DNA of 64,000 nt from Ga0074130 sp964499485 (GCA_964499485.1 CAZCLF010000001.1:1-64000), one strand, 5' to 3'; shown: positions 52,542 through 61,018, numbered from the stretch's first letter. Program-made: numbers and translations. The notes: generated from the letters alone by a model not told the origin.

Positions 52542-52901
52542 TCAGTCGTTGTTTTCTGCTGCAGCCTTGGGGCGCTTGGGCTGGGTTTGCCAGAGCTCTT
52601 CAAGGTTGTAATACGCGCGCACGGCCGGCTGCATGATGTGCACAACGATGGCACCCAGATCGACCAGCACCCATTCACCGCTGTCTTCACCTTCGATGCT
52701 GATGACTTCACCACCGGCTTCCTTAACCTTGTCGTGCACACTGCGCGCCAATGACTTGACCTGACGGTTGGAGTCGCCGCTGGCGACGATGATGCTGTCG
52801 AACATGGCGGTGAGCTTGGTGGTGTTGATCACTTCGATGTCACGGCCCTTGATATCTTCGAGGGCTTCAACAGCGATTTTCTGCAGCTTTTTAACGTCCA
52901 T
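52542..52901 (-). CDS. rsfS: Ribosome silencing factor RsfS
   Basis: Binds uL14 on the 50S subunit and blocks subunit joining under starvation. It has 119 aa. The core LQKIAVEALEDIKGRDIEVINT, FDSIIVASGDSNRQVKSLARSV (in part) and EGEDSGEWVLVDLGAIVVHIM are the conserved blocks (each quoted in part). The C-terminal YNLEELWQ matches the family. It lies between nadD (69 bases upstream) and rlmH. Confidence 0.96.
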   Translation of the reverse strand: MDVKKLQKIAVEALEDIKGRDIEVINTTKLTAMFDSIIVASGDSNRQVKSLARSVHDKVKEAGGEVISIEGEDSGEWVLVDLGAIVVHIMQPAVRAYYNLEELWQTQPKRPKAAAENND

Positions 52902-52970
52902 GCGGGGTCTTTTCGGTATCCAAAATAGTGGGCCCCATAGCTGGGGTAATTAGGGCGGCGGAAGCCTGCG

Positions 52971-53624
52971 CTAGTCGGCGCTGCGGTACAGATTGTTGGT
53001 TTGAATATAGTCGAGAACGGCTTCCGGCAGCAAATAACGCGGGCTGCCGCCGTGCGCCAGTTGCTTGCGAATTTCGGTCGCGGAAATGTCCAGCGGCGTC
53101 AGTAGCGAAGGGAGTACCACGCCTTCCGTCTCGCCCGCCAGCCGAGCAGCATCAACCGCCGCACGCTTGGCAAAGTGCTTGGCCAGCAAGGGTGACATGC
53201 CATCGATGGTCAGCTCGTGGCCGGGACGGGTGAATACGGCGATATGTGCCAACTCGAAAAGGTCTTCCCAACGGTGCCAGCTTGGCAAGCCCAGAAAGGC
53301 ATCTGCACCGAGCAACAACACCAGTGGTGTGTCTTCATACTCAGCGCGCAGATGCTCAAGCAGATTGACGGTGTAGCTGGGTTCGGTCGATTCAGCTTCG
53401 AACTTATCCAAGCGGAAATCATCATTGTCGGCAATCGCCAGTTCCACCATCGCCAGACGATGCTTCACATCCGTCTGTGGTGTGCTGCGATGTTTGGGTA
53501 CCCCAGCGGGGCTCCAAATCACGCCGGCGAGGCCTAGGCGTTCGCACGCTTCTTCAGCGAGGCGCAAATGACCAAAGTGCACCGGATCAAAGGTGCCGCC
53601 GAAAATACCAATCGGATCGCTCAT
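52971..53624 (-). CDS. nadD: Nicotinate-nucleotide adenylyltransferase
   Basis: Converts nicotinate mononucleotide and ATP to deamido-NAD. It has 217 aa. The nucleotidyltransferase signature IGIFGGTFDPVHFGHLRLAEE with the HxGH histidines is at the N-terminus (in part: GGTFDPVHFGH), then LLGADAFLGLPSWHRWEDLF and the late ISATEIRKQLAHG motif binding ATP. It overlaps the upstream membrane-protein gene by four bases. Confidence 0.97.
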   Translation of the reverse strand: MSDPIGIFGGTFDPVHFGHLRLAEEACERLGLAGVIWSPAGVPKHRSTPQTDVKHRLAMVELAIADNDDFRLDKFEAESTEPSYTVNLLEHLRAEYEDTPLVLLLGADAFLGLPSWHRWEDLFELAHIAVFTRPGHELTIDGMSPLLAKHFAKRAAVDAARLAGETEGVVLPSLLTPLDISATEIRKQLAHGGSPRYLLPEAVLDYIQTNNLYRSAD

Positions 53625-54376
53625 TCCACTTGTTCCGAAATATGGAAGACATCCTGATAGCTGACGTAGGCACTGGCCATCAGAATCGGGGTCAGCATCA
53701 CTATCAGCAGGGTACGCAACACAAAGGACACGGTGCCCAACAGATCAGGGGCCACCATCATCACCAGCGCCATCAGCAAGCCAGGCAGAAACACCGCCAC
53801 GACACCGATACACAGCACATAAACGAAGAAGGCGCGCAGATTGCGCCAGCTGGCAACGAAACTAAAGAACAACGCCTTGCCAGCAGACACGCCATCCCAG
53901 CCCGTCAGCAGCGGTGCGAACCAGAAGGCCAGCAGCATGGGCACAGCAAGAATGGCCAGACGCACCAGCATGCCAATAAAGCCTTCGATATCCGGTTTAT
54001 CTGCATCTGGCAGTGGCAGCGTGCCGCCTTCCAGCAGCATGCTCAGTAGCAACAACAGCACCGAGGCACCCAACTGCATGGCACCGAGACGAATCAGCTG
54101 CGGGCGCTGTTCGCGGACATGCGCAAAGATGGCGTCCCCATTCGGCACATTGCTGTTCGCAATCACGCGGCACGTGTTGGCGATAATAAGGTTGAGCGTG
54201 GGCAGCAGCAACGGCACGATGAACGCACCGATCAGCGGCAGGAAGTTGAGGCCAACCACCACCATCAGATACATCATGGTGGTGCTGGTGAGCAGGGGCG
54301 GATTGCGTCGGTACAGGGCATATGCGCCCTTGAGCCAAGCAGCGCCTGCGCGTGCGGGTAGTTGCCGGGCTTGCAT
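53621..54376 (-). CDS. BPSS1780-family multi-pass membrane protein
   Basis: A 251-aa inner-membrane protein with about five to six hydrophobic segments, of a family widespread in betaproteobacteria with no known function. Near the N-terminus AAWLKGAYALYRRNPPLL is the conserved lead-in, followed by long hydrophobic segments around residues 38-70, 95-115, 135-160, 175-205 and 210-240, and SYQDVFHI near the end. The ATG at 54376 forms a TGATG junction with the DUF4870 gene; the longer frame to 54550 reads through that gene and is not family-like. Confidence 0.78.
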   Translation of the reverse strand: MQARQLPARAGAAWLKGAYALYRRNPPLLTSTTMMYLMVVVGLNFLPLIGAFIVPLLLPTLNLIIANTCRVIANSNVPNGDAIFAHVREQRPQLIRLGAMQLGASVLLLLLSMLLEGGTLPLPDADKPDIEGFIGMLVRLAILAVPMLLAFWFAPLLTGWDGVSAGKALFFSFVASWRNLRAFFVYVLCIGVVAVFLPGLLMALVMMVAPDLLGTVSFVLRTLLIVMLTPILMASAYVSYQDVFHISEQVE

Positions 54377-54723
54377 CAGGAATTCAGGTACAGGGGCTTG
54401 CCCTCGTGAAGTGCCAGCCAGCCCTTGACGATGCGGTAAATCAACCAGATCGTGGTGGCGAACAGAATAGGGAAACCAATCAACACGATGATCGTCAACC
54501 AACCCAACACCATGCCAACCAAGGTGCCCCAGAAGGTGTTGATCTGCCAACGCAGATGCTCGGCGTAGGCGGTACCGCGTGCATCATCGCGCTTAACGTA
54601 AGCCAACACCACCGCCACCAAATTGCCCAACCCACCCGTGACGAAACCAGCCGCCTGCAGGGCATAACCGGCAGTGGCGATGTTCTTGAGGCTATCAACA
54701 GGGGCGGGCGTTATGTCGCTCAC
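54376..54723 (-). CDS. DUF4870-like small membrane protein (probable GTG start)
   Basis: A 115-aa protein with three hydrophobic segments (about 17-42, 63-90 and 88-103). YAEHLRWQINTFW resembles the conserved DUF4870 segment that contains HxxxQ/N. Function unknown. I favour the GTG at 54723 (VSDITP...), as relatives have short N-termini; an ATG at 54792 would add 23 residues and overlap ttcA. It is coupled to the BPSS1780-type gene, so the two membrane proteins may work together. Confidence 0.7.
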   Translation of the reverse strand: MSDITPAPVDSLKNIATAGYALQAAGFVTGGLGNLVAVVLAYVKRDDARGTAYAEHLRWQINTFWGTLVGMVLGWLTIIVLIGFPILFATTIWLIYRIVKGWLALHEGKPLYLNS

Positions 54724-54782
54724 GGCAGGGCTCGAATCGGGGTGGGGCTTAAGTGGGGACTGATTGTACCCCGCGGGGCCTG

Positions 54783-55694
54783 TCAAAGCCACTCGACAGC
54801 AGCAGCTTCCTTAGGAAATTCAAGGGCATCGAAGGCAGTATCACCTTCCGGATCGGCCACCCCGGTGGCTTCCAAGTTCGCGAAATCGAAGAGTTCGCGA
54901 TCCATCATGTGCGACGGCACGATATTGCCGAGCGAGCGGAACAGGTTCTTGATGCGGCCGGGGAAACGCTTGTCCCAGTCTTGTAGCATGGCCTTGATGT
55001 TCTGCCGTTGCAGATTTTCCTGACTGCCACACAGATTGCACGGGATGATAGGGAACTGTTTGTGCTCCGCCCAAGCGGCCAGATCGTCCTCTTGGCAATA
55101 AGCCAGTGGACGAATCACCACATGCTTGCCGTCATCCGACACCAGCTTCGGCGGCATGGCCTTGATCTTGGAGCCAAAGAACATATTCAGGAACAGGGTT
55201 TGCAGGATGTCGTCGCGATGATGACCAAGTGCGATCTTGGTCGCGCCCAGCTCATCCGCCACGCGATACAGAATGCCGCGCCGCAAGCGTGAACACAGGC
55301 CGCATGTTGTCTTGCCTTCCGGCACGACGCGCTTGACGATGGAATAAGTGTCCTGGGTTTCGATGTGATACGGAACGCCAAGCGCTTCCAGATAGTTAGG
55401 CAATACATCGGCGGGGAAGCCCGGCTGCTTCTGATCCAGATTGACCGCCACGATATCGAACTCAATCGGGGCATGTGCGCGCAAATGCAGCAGGATGTCG
55501 AGCAAGCCGTAGGAATCCTTGCCGCCTGACAGGCAGACCATGACCTTGTCGCCATTGCTGATCATGTTGAAGTCGCCGATGGCCTGACCAACATCACGAC
55601 GCAGGCGCTTAGCCAGCTTATTGGTTTCCAGACGCTCGCGCTCGGCGCTGCGCGCGGTGGCGGGAATGTTGATGACGGCGGGGGTAATGCTCAT
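54783..55694 (-). CDS. ttcA: tRNA 2-thiocytidine(32) synthetase TtcA
   Basis: Fe-S enzyme that thiolates C32 of certain tRNAs. It has 303 aa. The PP-loop SGGKDS is at 56-61. The cluster-binding cysteines are in CGLCSRLRRG and CNLCGSQENLQ, and LGHHRDDILQTLFLNMFFG (in part) and SHMMDRELFDF are TtcA-specific. The ATG at 55694 is chosen over 55742, since the longer N-terminus overlaps the pteridine reductase gene and is not conserved. Confidence 0.96.
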   Translation of the reverse strand: MSITPAVINIPATARSAERERLETNKLAKRLRRDVGQAIGDFNMISNGDKVMVCLSGGKDSYGLLDILLHLRAHAPIEFDIVAVNLDQKQPGFPADVLPNYLEALGVPYHIETQDTYSIVKRVVPEGKTTCGLCSRLRRGILYRVADELGATKIALGHHRDDILQTLFLNMFFGSKIKAMPPKLVSDDGKHVVIRPLAYCQEDDLAAWAEHKQFPIIPCNLCGSQENLQRQNIKAMLQDWDKRFPGRIKNLFRSLGNIVPSHMMDRELFDFANLEATGVADPEGDTAFDALEFPKEAAAVEWL

Positions 55695-55710
55695 GCTGAA
55701 TCCAGTCTTG

Positions 55711-56460
55711 CTAGAGATGTGCGGTCCGTCCCCCGTCCACATTCAGTACCTGTCCGGTCACATAGGGGGCGTCCAGAAGCAGGAATTTTACCGCGCCCGC
55801 GATGTCGGCAGGCGATCCGGTCTTTTTAAGCAGCGTATGGTCAATGATCGCGGCCCGCTCGGCCAGCGAAAACATCTCACCCTCAGGCCAATCAATCGGC
55901 CCCGGCGCCACTGCATTTACCCGGACATTCGGCCCCAGCTCAATCGCTAACGCGCGAGTAAGCCCTAACAACCCAGCCTTAGCAGCGCAATACAGGGGGT
56001 AGCTTTTGAGCGGCCGCTCAGCGTGGATGTCGGTGATATTGACGATGCTGCCACGGGTCGCCTGAAGGTGCGGTGCGGCGGCCTGAGACAAAAACAGGGG
56101 GCCTTTGAGGTTGCTGCCGATCAAGTTATCCCACGCGGCCTCATCGATGGTGCCAATCGGTGTAGGGAAAAACGAGGAGGCATTGTTCACCAAGCCGTCG
56201 AGGCGGCCAAAGTGCGCCAAGGTCTCTGCCACCACACGGTCAAGCGCGCTGATGTCTTCCAACGCGGCTTGGGTGATAGCGGCCGACCCTGGGCGGACTG
56301 CATTCAAGGTGGTGGCAAGTGCCTCTACCTCGGCCGCCGAGTAGCGGTAATGCAGCATCAACTGTGCGCCGGCAGCATGCAGGGTGCGGGCAATTTCGGC
56401 GCCCACGCGTCGGGCAGCGCCAGTGACCAGAACAACAGGAGATTGAGCAGTAGCAGTCAT
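55711..56460 (-). CDS. Pteridine reductase (short-chain dehydrogenase family)
   Basis: NADPH-dependent reductase of the SDR family, likely keeping dihydro- or tetrahydropterins/folates reduced. It has 249 aa. TGAARRVGAEIA is the modified cofactor motif (TGxxxRxG, as in PTR1/FolM), with NNASSFFPTPIG, catalytic YPLYCAAKAG and NAVAPGPIDWPEG. Its ATG sits at the edge of a perfect inverted repeat whose loop contains TATACT six bases before the start, so its mRNA may be leaderless. ttcA follows 16 bases later. Confidence 0.88.
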   Translation of the reverse strand: MTATAQSPVVLVTGAARRVGAEIARTLHAAGAQLMLHYRYSAAEVEALATTLNAVRPGSAAITQAALEDISALDRVVAETLAHFGRLDGLVNNASSFFPTPIGTIDEAAWDNLIGSNLKGPLFLSQAAAPHLQATRGSIVNITDIHAERPLKSYPLYCAAKAGLLGLTRALAIELGPNVRVNAVAPGPIDWPEGEMFSLAERAAIIDHTLLKKTGSPADIAGAVKFLLLDAPYVTGQVLNVDGGRTAHL

Positions 56461-56483
56461 GGGCCCAGTATAACGGGCCCATG
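56458..56483 (-). promoter_or_regulatory. Inverted repeat enclosing a -10 box at the pteridine reductase start
   Basis: CATGGGCCC (56458-56466) and GGGCCCATG (56475-56483) are perfect 9-base arms. On the minus strand the 8-base loop reads GTTATACT, a TATACT -10 box that ends six bases before the ATG. An operator-plus-promoter function is inferred. Confidence 0.5.
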
Positions 56484-56493
56484 ATCTCGGTGC

Positions 56494-58224
56494 TCAGGCA
56501 GGTGCGTGACTGCCCTGACTGACTAGGCGATTGCCGCGCGCCTCCGGTGGGCGGCACGGATTAAAGAGATCACGATCACGCCGATAACGCGGCGTATCCA
56601 CGCCCAGCAAGCCAAGTACTGACGAAAAGAGGTTGTCATGGCTGGCCGGCTTTTTGGCTTCCTCACGCAGGCAGCTCAGGTCGACATTCAAATTGCGGGC
56701 TGATGCTTCAGGCAGCCACCACACCATCGGCACCTCGGTTTGCTCGCGTGGGGCGATTGAATACGGTACGCCATGCAGGTAGAGCCCATGCTCGCCCAGC
56801 GACTCGCCGTGATCCGACACATAGATCATGGCGACATCGTAGCGATCCTGCTGAGTCTTGAGATAGGCAATCATCTGTGCCAGCACGTGATCGGTATAGG
56901 CCACGGCATTGTCGTAGGCATTCACCACTTCCTGCTGCGTGCACGTACCAAGGTCATTGTTCTCGCAGGCAGGGCCGTAGCGCTTGAAGCTCTCCGGGTA
57001 ACGGCGGAAATAGGCTGGCCCGTGGTTGCCTAACTGATGCAGTACAACGACGCGGTCACGCGCGCCCTGCTTCTCATCCGCTTGCACCGTACGTTGCAGT
57101 GCCTGCACCAAAATTTCGTCATGACAGTGGCCGCCCTCACACACACCGGGCACCTTCTCTTGGCCGAGATCGACGAACTCCAGTCCGTCGCAAACGCCCT
57201 TGCAACCACTCTGGTTGTCGAGCCAACTGACCTTGAGACCCGCACGCTCGGTCAGATGCAGCAGCGATTCATGATTACGAATACGTTGTTCGTCATAGTC
57301 TGCACGCCCGAAGGGGGAGAACATGCAGGGTACGGACACCTCGGTGGATGTACCGCAAGAGGTGACCTTAGGGAAATTGATCACATCCAACCCGGCCAGT
57401 TCTGGCGTATTCATGCGTGAATAACCGTTCAGGCCAAAGTTCGCTGCACGCGCGGTTTCACCCACCACGAACACCAGCAAGGTCGGCTTACGCTGGCTAC
57501 CTGCGAGCAGTATGCGATGCGCAGGCTCGGCAGGGTCGCGTTGATTCGCCGCCACTTGCGCGTTACCTGCCACCACACGCCCCGCCGACCACAACACATT
57601 GCCCGGCGTTAGTTGGTAGCGAATGGCGCGATGCTCACGCATGGCCGAGCCCAAATCCTGAAATGACAGCAACAAGGCGAGCACACCCACTGCTAAGGCG
57701 ACGCCCAGCGTACTAGCCCGCACCAGCAATGCTTTACGGAGTGAACGTGTGCGTAGGCGTACCAACCATACAGCAGACACCGGAAGAATCGCCAGCAACA
57801 TATAGCCAAACATATCGGCATTCAACAGCTCGCTCGCTTCGCGCACATCCGTATGGAGCACATTACGCAACATGGATGGATCGATCACGATGCCGTAATG
57901 GCGCATGTAGTAGCCGGTCAGCATGCTGATAAAAATGAGCATACTCAGCAGAGGGCGGATCAGCGGACGGCTGGCGAACAAGCCAATGATGAAATAGTGA
58001 AAAGCGACCATCGCCACAAACGTGGAAACGGCGAATCGCCAGGTGCCTAGCTCAGCAAAAGAACGATCACTGAATAGCGCGCTCCAGAAAGGGCCATTCG
58101 CAACGAGCAAAATGAAGAGCACGGCGAGCAGGAGCAATGTTTCTGTGTGTAGCGTGAACCGTTCAAAGCGCGCACGCCACGTCATGGCTGGCTGCGCATT
58201 CAATACCGCGTCATGCGTATTCAT
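56494..58224 (-). CDS. eptA: Phosphoethanolamine-lipid A transferase (EptA/MCR type)
   Basis: Adds phosphoethanolamine to lipid A on the periplasmic face, which lowers envelope charge and polymyxin binding. It has 576 aa: five N-terminal helices (within about 28-185) then a sulfatase-fold domain. VFVVGETARA carries zinc ligand E256. SCGTSTEVSVPCMFS contains the likely catalytic T294 and the C290-C300 pair that match MCR-1 T285 and C281-C291. VSDHGESLGEHGLYLHG completes the zinc site. Its start overlaps the PAP2 stop by four bases, so it is downstream of a two-component system. Confidence 0.93.
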   Translation of the reverse strand: MNTHDAVLNAQPAMTWRARFERFTLHTETLLLLAVLFILLVANGPFWSALFSDRSFAELGTWRFAVSTFVAMVAFHYFIIGLFASRPLIRPLLSMLIFISMLTGYYMRHYGIVIDPSMLRNVLHTDVREASELLNADMFGYMLLAILPVSAVWLVRLRTRSLRKALLVRASTLGVALAVGVLALLLSFQDLGSAMREHRAIRYQLTPGNVLWSAGRVVAGNAQVAANQRDPAEPAHRILLAGSQRKPTLLVFVVGETARAANFGLNGYSRMNTPELAGLDVINFPKVTSCGTSTEVSVPCMFSPFGRADYDEQRIRNHESLLHLTERAGLKVSWLDNQSGCKGVCDGLEFVDLGQEKVPGVCEGGHCHDEILVQALQRTVQADEKQGARDRVVVLHQLGNHGPAYFRRYPESFKRYGPACENNDLGTCTQQEVVNAYDNAVAYTDHVLAQMIAYLKTQQDRYDVAMIYVSDHGESLGEHGLYLHGVPYSIAPREQTEVPMVWWLPEASARNLNVDLSCLREEAKKPASHDNLFSSVLGLLGVDTPRYRRDRDLFNPCRPPEARGNRLVSQGSHAPA

Positions 58225-58940
58225 GCGGCCACCTCATAGTGACGGAGTGGCGCTATACGACGTTGCAGCGGCAAAAAGAAGAGCGCGGCAATCCACCAAC
58301 AAATGGCTGCCGCCCACAGGTTATGGCTGAGGAAATGTGCGCCTTGTGCCATCCGAATCAGGCTGAAGGCCGTCCCCACCGTAATCGCAAGCCACAGCAT
58401 GCGGTTTGCCCAGCGTACTGAACGTGTCTCCCTCAGCAAAAAATACAGGGCAACCAGACTAAACCCGCTAGCAGCATGGCCGCCGGGAAAGCAGTAGCCG
58501 GCATCGACTGCGGCGACAAACCAATCGCTCGAAAATTCTGCAGCTCCGCCAAACTCGCGCAAATTCCACGGGCACTGATGCGAGTTCAGACCTTTGATCA
58601 TCACCACAATCATCGGCCCCAAGGCCATGCCAAGCACAGCCGCCCACAAGGCCTGCGCACGATCACGGAAGTGATGCAACCAGAAAGTGCTACACGCCAC
58701 AACCAGCAGCGCTATCCAAAGAAACGTCACCGCAGTCTTGGCAAAGTGATGACCAAACAACTCAAGCAGCATGGATGTGCGCGCAGGGAAGGTCGCGCTG
58801 ACCGGGTCATACAAGGCGCTGGTCAGCGCATGATCCAGCCCGCTATGCTGGGCGAACAGCGCGAACAGCGCCAGTGCGCCGGGGATCAGGAGCAGATGAT
58901 TGCGGCAGAACACTGCCATGGATGATGCGGAGCTGGACAT
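58221..58940 (-). CDS. PAP2-family membrane phosphatase
   Basis: A 239-aa inner-membrane phosphatase with about six helices. Motifs: KGLNSHQCPWNL (KxxxxxxRP variant with Cys-Pro), CFPGGHAASGF (PSGH motif) and SLIRMAQGAHFLSHNLWAA (SRxxxxxHxxxD variant, with Asn for Asp). Such enzymes next to eptA remove or transfer lipid A phosphates or recycle undecaprenyl pyrophosphate. GAGG lies seven bases before the ATG, in the loop of a GGCTGA/TCAGCC hairpin. It is transcribed before eptA and preceded by an 11-bp repeat array. Confidence 0.88.
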   Translation of the reverse strand: MSSSASSMAVFCRNHLLLIPGALALFALFAQHSGLDHALTSALYDPVSATFPARTSMLLELFGHHFAKTAVTFLWIALLVVACSTFWLHHFRDRAQALWAAVLGMALGPMIVVMIKGLNSHQCPWNLREFGGAAEFSSDWFVAAVDAGYCFPGGHAASGFSLVALYFLLRETRSVRWANRMLWLAITVGTAFSLIRMAQGAHFLSHNLWAAAICWWIAALFFLPLQRRIAPLRHYEVAA

Positions 58941-58982
58941 AGGCTGACCTCATTGATCAGCCGCCAGTGTGGGGAGGGGGGT

Positions 58983-59026
58983 GTGAAAGCGGCGTCGAAG
59001 CCGCGTCAAAGTTTCGTGAAAGCGCC
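58983..59026. promoter_or_regulatory. Four 11-bp tandem repeats, probable response-regulator site
   Basis: Plus-strand units: GTGAAAGCGGC, GTCGAAGCCGC, GTCAAAGTTTC, GTGAAAGCGCC, contiguous and in phase at 11 bases. Read toward the PAP2 gene they present CTTTCAC/CTTTGAC/CTTCGAC/CTTTCAC. OmpR-family regulators bind direct repeats at 11-bp spacing, and the array sits between the kinase stop and the PAP2 start. Confidence 0.65.
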
Positions 59027-59027
59027 G

Positions 59028-60335
59028 TCAGGCCGATGTCAGACTCAGGATGAAACAGGTGCCACTGCCGACGGTGGACTCCACCGACAGCTGCCATCCA
59101 TTCAGGTCAGCCACCTGCCGCGCAATCGCCAGCCCCAGGCCACGCCCTTCGGTTGGCTTGGCCCAGCCATCCTGAACACCGTCGCGCTCATCCAAGCGAC
59201 GGCCACGGTAATAGCGATCAAACATCAGTGGTAATTCAGCGGCTGGAATACCCACACCATTGTCGGCAATCTCCAAACCTCGCTCGGTCCAAGTTACGGT
59301 ACATTGGTTCGCTGCCGCATGCTCAGCGGCATTGCGGATCAGGTTGCGCAAGATGGTTAGCAGAGAATGCCGATCCGCCATGACACGAACCTCTCCATCG
59401 ACTTGATTGCTGAGGCCAAGCACGGGCATATCACCCCCGAGGCTGGCATAGGCGATATCAATACAGGCAGCCAGCGCCACCTCCTGCGGGATTACGCTCT
59501 GCTGATGCGACAGCGTGTGTGCGACATCGAGTGAGCCCGTAATCGCATCAACGCTGGCCAATGCCCTATGTAGTCGCAACTTTTGCTCCTCACTGCTTTG
59601 CAGGGCGAGCATTTCCAGATCTGTCCGCAGGGCGGTCAGTGGAGTGCGAATTTCGTGGCGTGCATTGGCAATAAATTCACGCTCATGCGCCACCCCTTGC
59701 TCAAAACGTTCCTGTACGCGGCGGAACGCTGTGAGTAAGCGCGTTTCTTCATCACCGCCATCTGCTGGCTGAGCTAAGTTGCCTGGGGCCCACACACCTA
59801 GCAGGTGCGTCAGCCGCTCCATCGGCCCAACCACAATGCCTGCCAGATAGTCGGCCGCCACAATAGACACAACGATGCACAGTATCGTTAATCCAAACAG
59901 GTAGTAACCAAACTCGCGCACTTTCTCTTCGTTCTGTAGCGCGTCGTACTGCATGTAAAGACGCCCTTTTTCTGTCGGCATCACGAAGATGTGGCGCTCT
60001 GAGGTTTCACCACTTAAACGATGTGGCCCTGCCTTGAGGCCCTGCATATAGGCCGGTAAGGGGCCAGGGGTAATGCGGCCATCTTGCTGTTGCAACCAGC
60101 CAGAGAAATTAGGGCTGAGTGTCAATAGATCGACGGCAATATTGCCATCCTGATCAATGTCCGTTGCAAGGCGACGCGCTTCGGCCAGCACAAGCTCATC
60201 GACCAGATCATCTTCCTGTTCGTGCATCGACAGATAAGCCAGCCCAGCTTGCAACGCCACGAAGAGTGAGACCAATGCCGCGAGGGCAAAGGTCACACGT
60301 TGCTTTAGGGTGAGGTTTTTCGGGATCAGTCGCAT
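59028..60335 (-). CDS. Sensor histidine kinase, ColS/PmrB-like
   Basis: A 435-aa membrane kinase. The first helix is about 13-36, the periplasmic loop about 37-143, the second helix about 144-168, then HAMP. Phospho-acceptor H227 lies in NARHEIRTPL; LIRNAAEHA, DNGVGIP and GRGLGLAIARQ are the N, G1 and G2 boxes. The loop holds HEQE (H38, E41) and ETSE (E110, E113); ExxE is the ferric-iron-sensing motif of PmrB and occurs in ColS. It overlaps the response-regulator stop by ten bases. Confidence 0.9.
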   Translation of the reverse strand: MRLIPKNLTLKQRVTFALAALVSLFVALQAGLAYLSMHEQEDDLVDELVLAEARRLATDIDQDGNIAVDLLTLSPNFSGWLQQQDGRITPGPLPAYMQGLKAGPHRLSGETSERHIFVMPTEKGRLYMQYDALQNEEKVREFGYYLFGLTILCIVVSIVAADYLAGIVVGPMERLTHLLGVWAPGNLAQPADGGDEETRLLTAFRRVQERFEQGVAHEREFIANARHEIRTPLTALRTDLEMLALQSSEEQKLRLHRALASVDAITGSLDVAHTLSHQQSVIPQEVALAACIDIAYASLGGDMPVLGLSNQVDGEVRVMADRHSLLTILRNLIRNAAEHAAANQCTVTWTERGLEIADNGVGIPAAELPLMFDRYYRGRRLDERDGVQDGWAKPTEGRGLGLAIARQVADLNGWQLSVESTVGSGTCFILSLTSA

Positions 60336-61018
60336 ATCAACCGATAGCCTATGCCATGCACAGTTTCGAGACCGGGATAGCCCGCCTGTGTGAGCGCCTT
60401 GCGCAAAAGGTGGATCTGGCTGCGCAACGCATCAGCCCCGGGCTCGTCATCTGGCCAGAGTAAAGATTCCAACTCCTGACGCGACACTACGCGGCCCGGG
60501 TCCCGCAACAACACTTCAAGAATTTGCATGCTGCGTGGCATCAGATGTACGGGTGTTTCACCCACGCTCACTTCGTGCGTGCGTCTATCCATACGCAGGC
60601 TACCCGCTCGCAGCACATCGGCCACCACAGCGCCGGTCGCACGACGATGCAATACCGCGACACGCATCGCCACTTCGGCCAGCGAAAACGGTTTGGTCAG
60701 GTAGTCATCAGCCCCTGCACCGAGGGTTTCCAGCTTGCTGGCCAAGGCGTCACGGGCGGTGAGCACCAGGACAGGCGTTGCCAGCCCCAGCGTCTGGCGC
60801 AAATGTGTCAGCACACGCTGCCCATCAGCGCGCGGCAATCCCAGATCGAGCACCACCACATCATAGGTTTGTGCCGATAGTCGTGTCATCGCTGCCATAC
60901 CATCGTAGGCCACATCCACTTGATGCTTTTGCATCTCCAGATATTCGACCAGATTGGCAACGATAGTCGCGTCATCCTCGACCACCAGCACGCGACAAGA
61001 AGGCGCTAATACACTCAT
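60326..61018 (-). CDS. OmpR/PhoB-family response regulator, ColR/PmrA-like
   Basis: A 230-aa regulator. The receiver domain (about 8-120) has acidic pocket E14-D15-D16 region, phospho-acceptor D58 (VVVLDLGLP), the conserved threonine in VLTARD and lysine in DDYLTKPF. The C-terminal winged helix (about 135-230) has LMPRSMQILEVLL and GADALRSQIHLLRKAL, the recognition region, with HGIGYRLI at the end. Start overlaps the tcdA stop by four bases. It probably drives the PAP2-eptA genes through the repeat array. Confidence 0.92.
   Translation of the reverse strand: MSVLAPSCRVLVVEDDATIVANLVEYLEMQKHQVDVAYDGMAAMTRLSAQTYDVVVLDLGLPRADGQRVLTHLRQTLGLATPVLVLTARDALASKLETLGAGADDYLTKPFSLAEVAMRVAVLHRRATGAVVADVLRAGSLRMDRRTHEVSVGETPVHLMPRSMQILEVLLRDPGRVVSRQELESLLWPDDEPGADALRSQIHLLRKALTQAGYPGLETVHGIGYRLICD

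Noticed and set aside
53477..54049. Long plus-strand open frame, Gln/His-rich
   Set aside because: It is antisense to nadD and the BPSS1780-type gene and has the composition of a reverse-frame shadow. Other long antisense frames in the window were discarded for the same reason.
54763..54786. TTGACA and TACAAT on the minus strand before the DUF4870 gene
   Set aside because: The spacer is only 12 bases, too short for a sigma-70 promoter, and TTGACA overlaps the ttcA stop. One of the boxes could still be used with a different partner.
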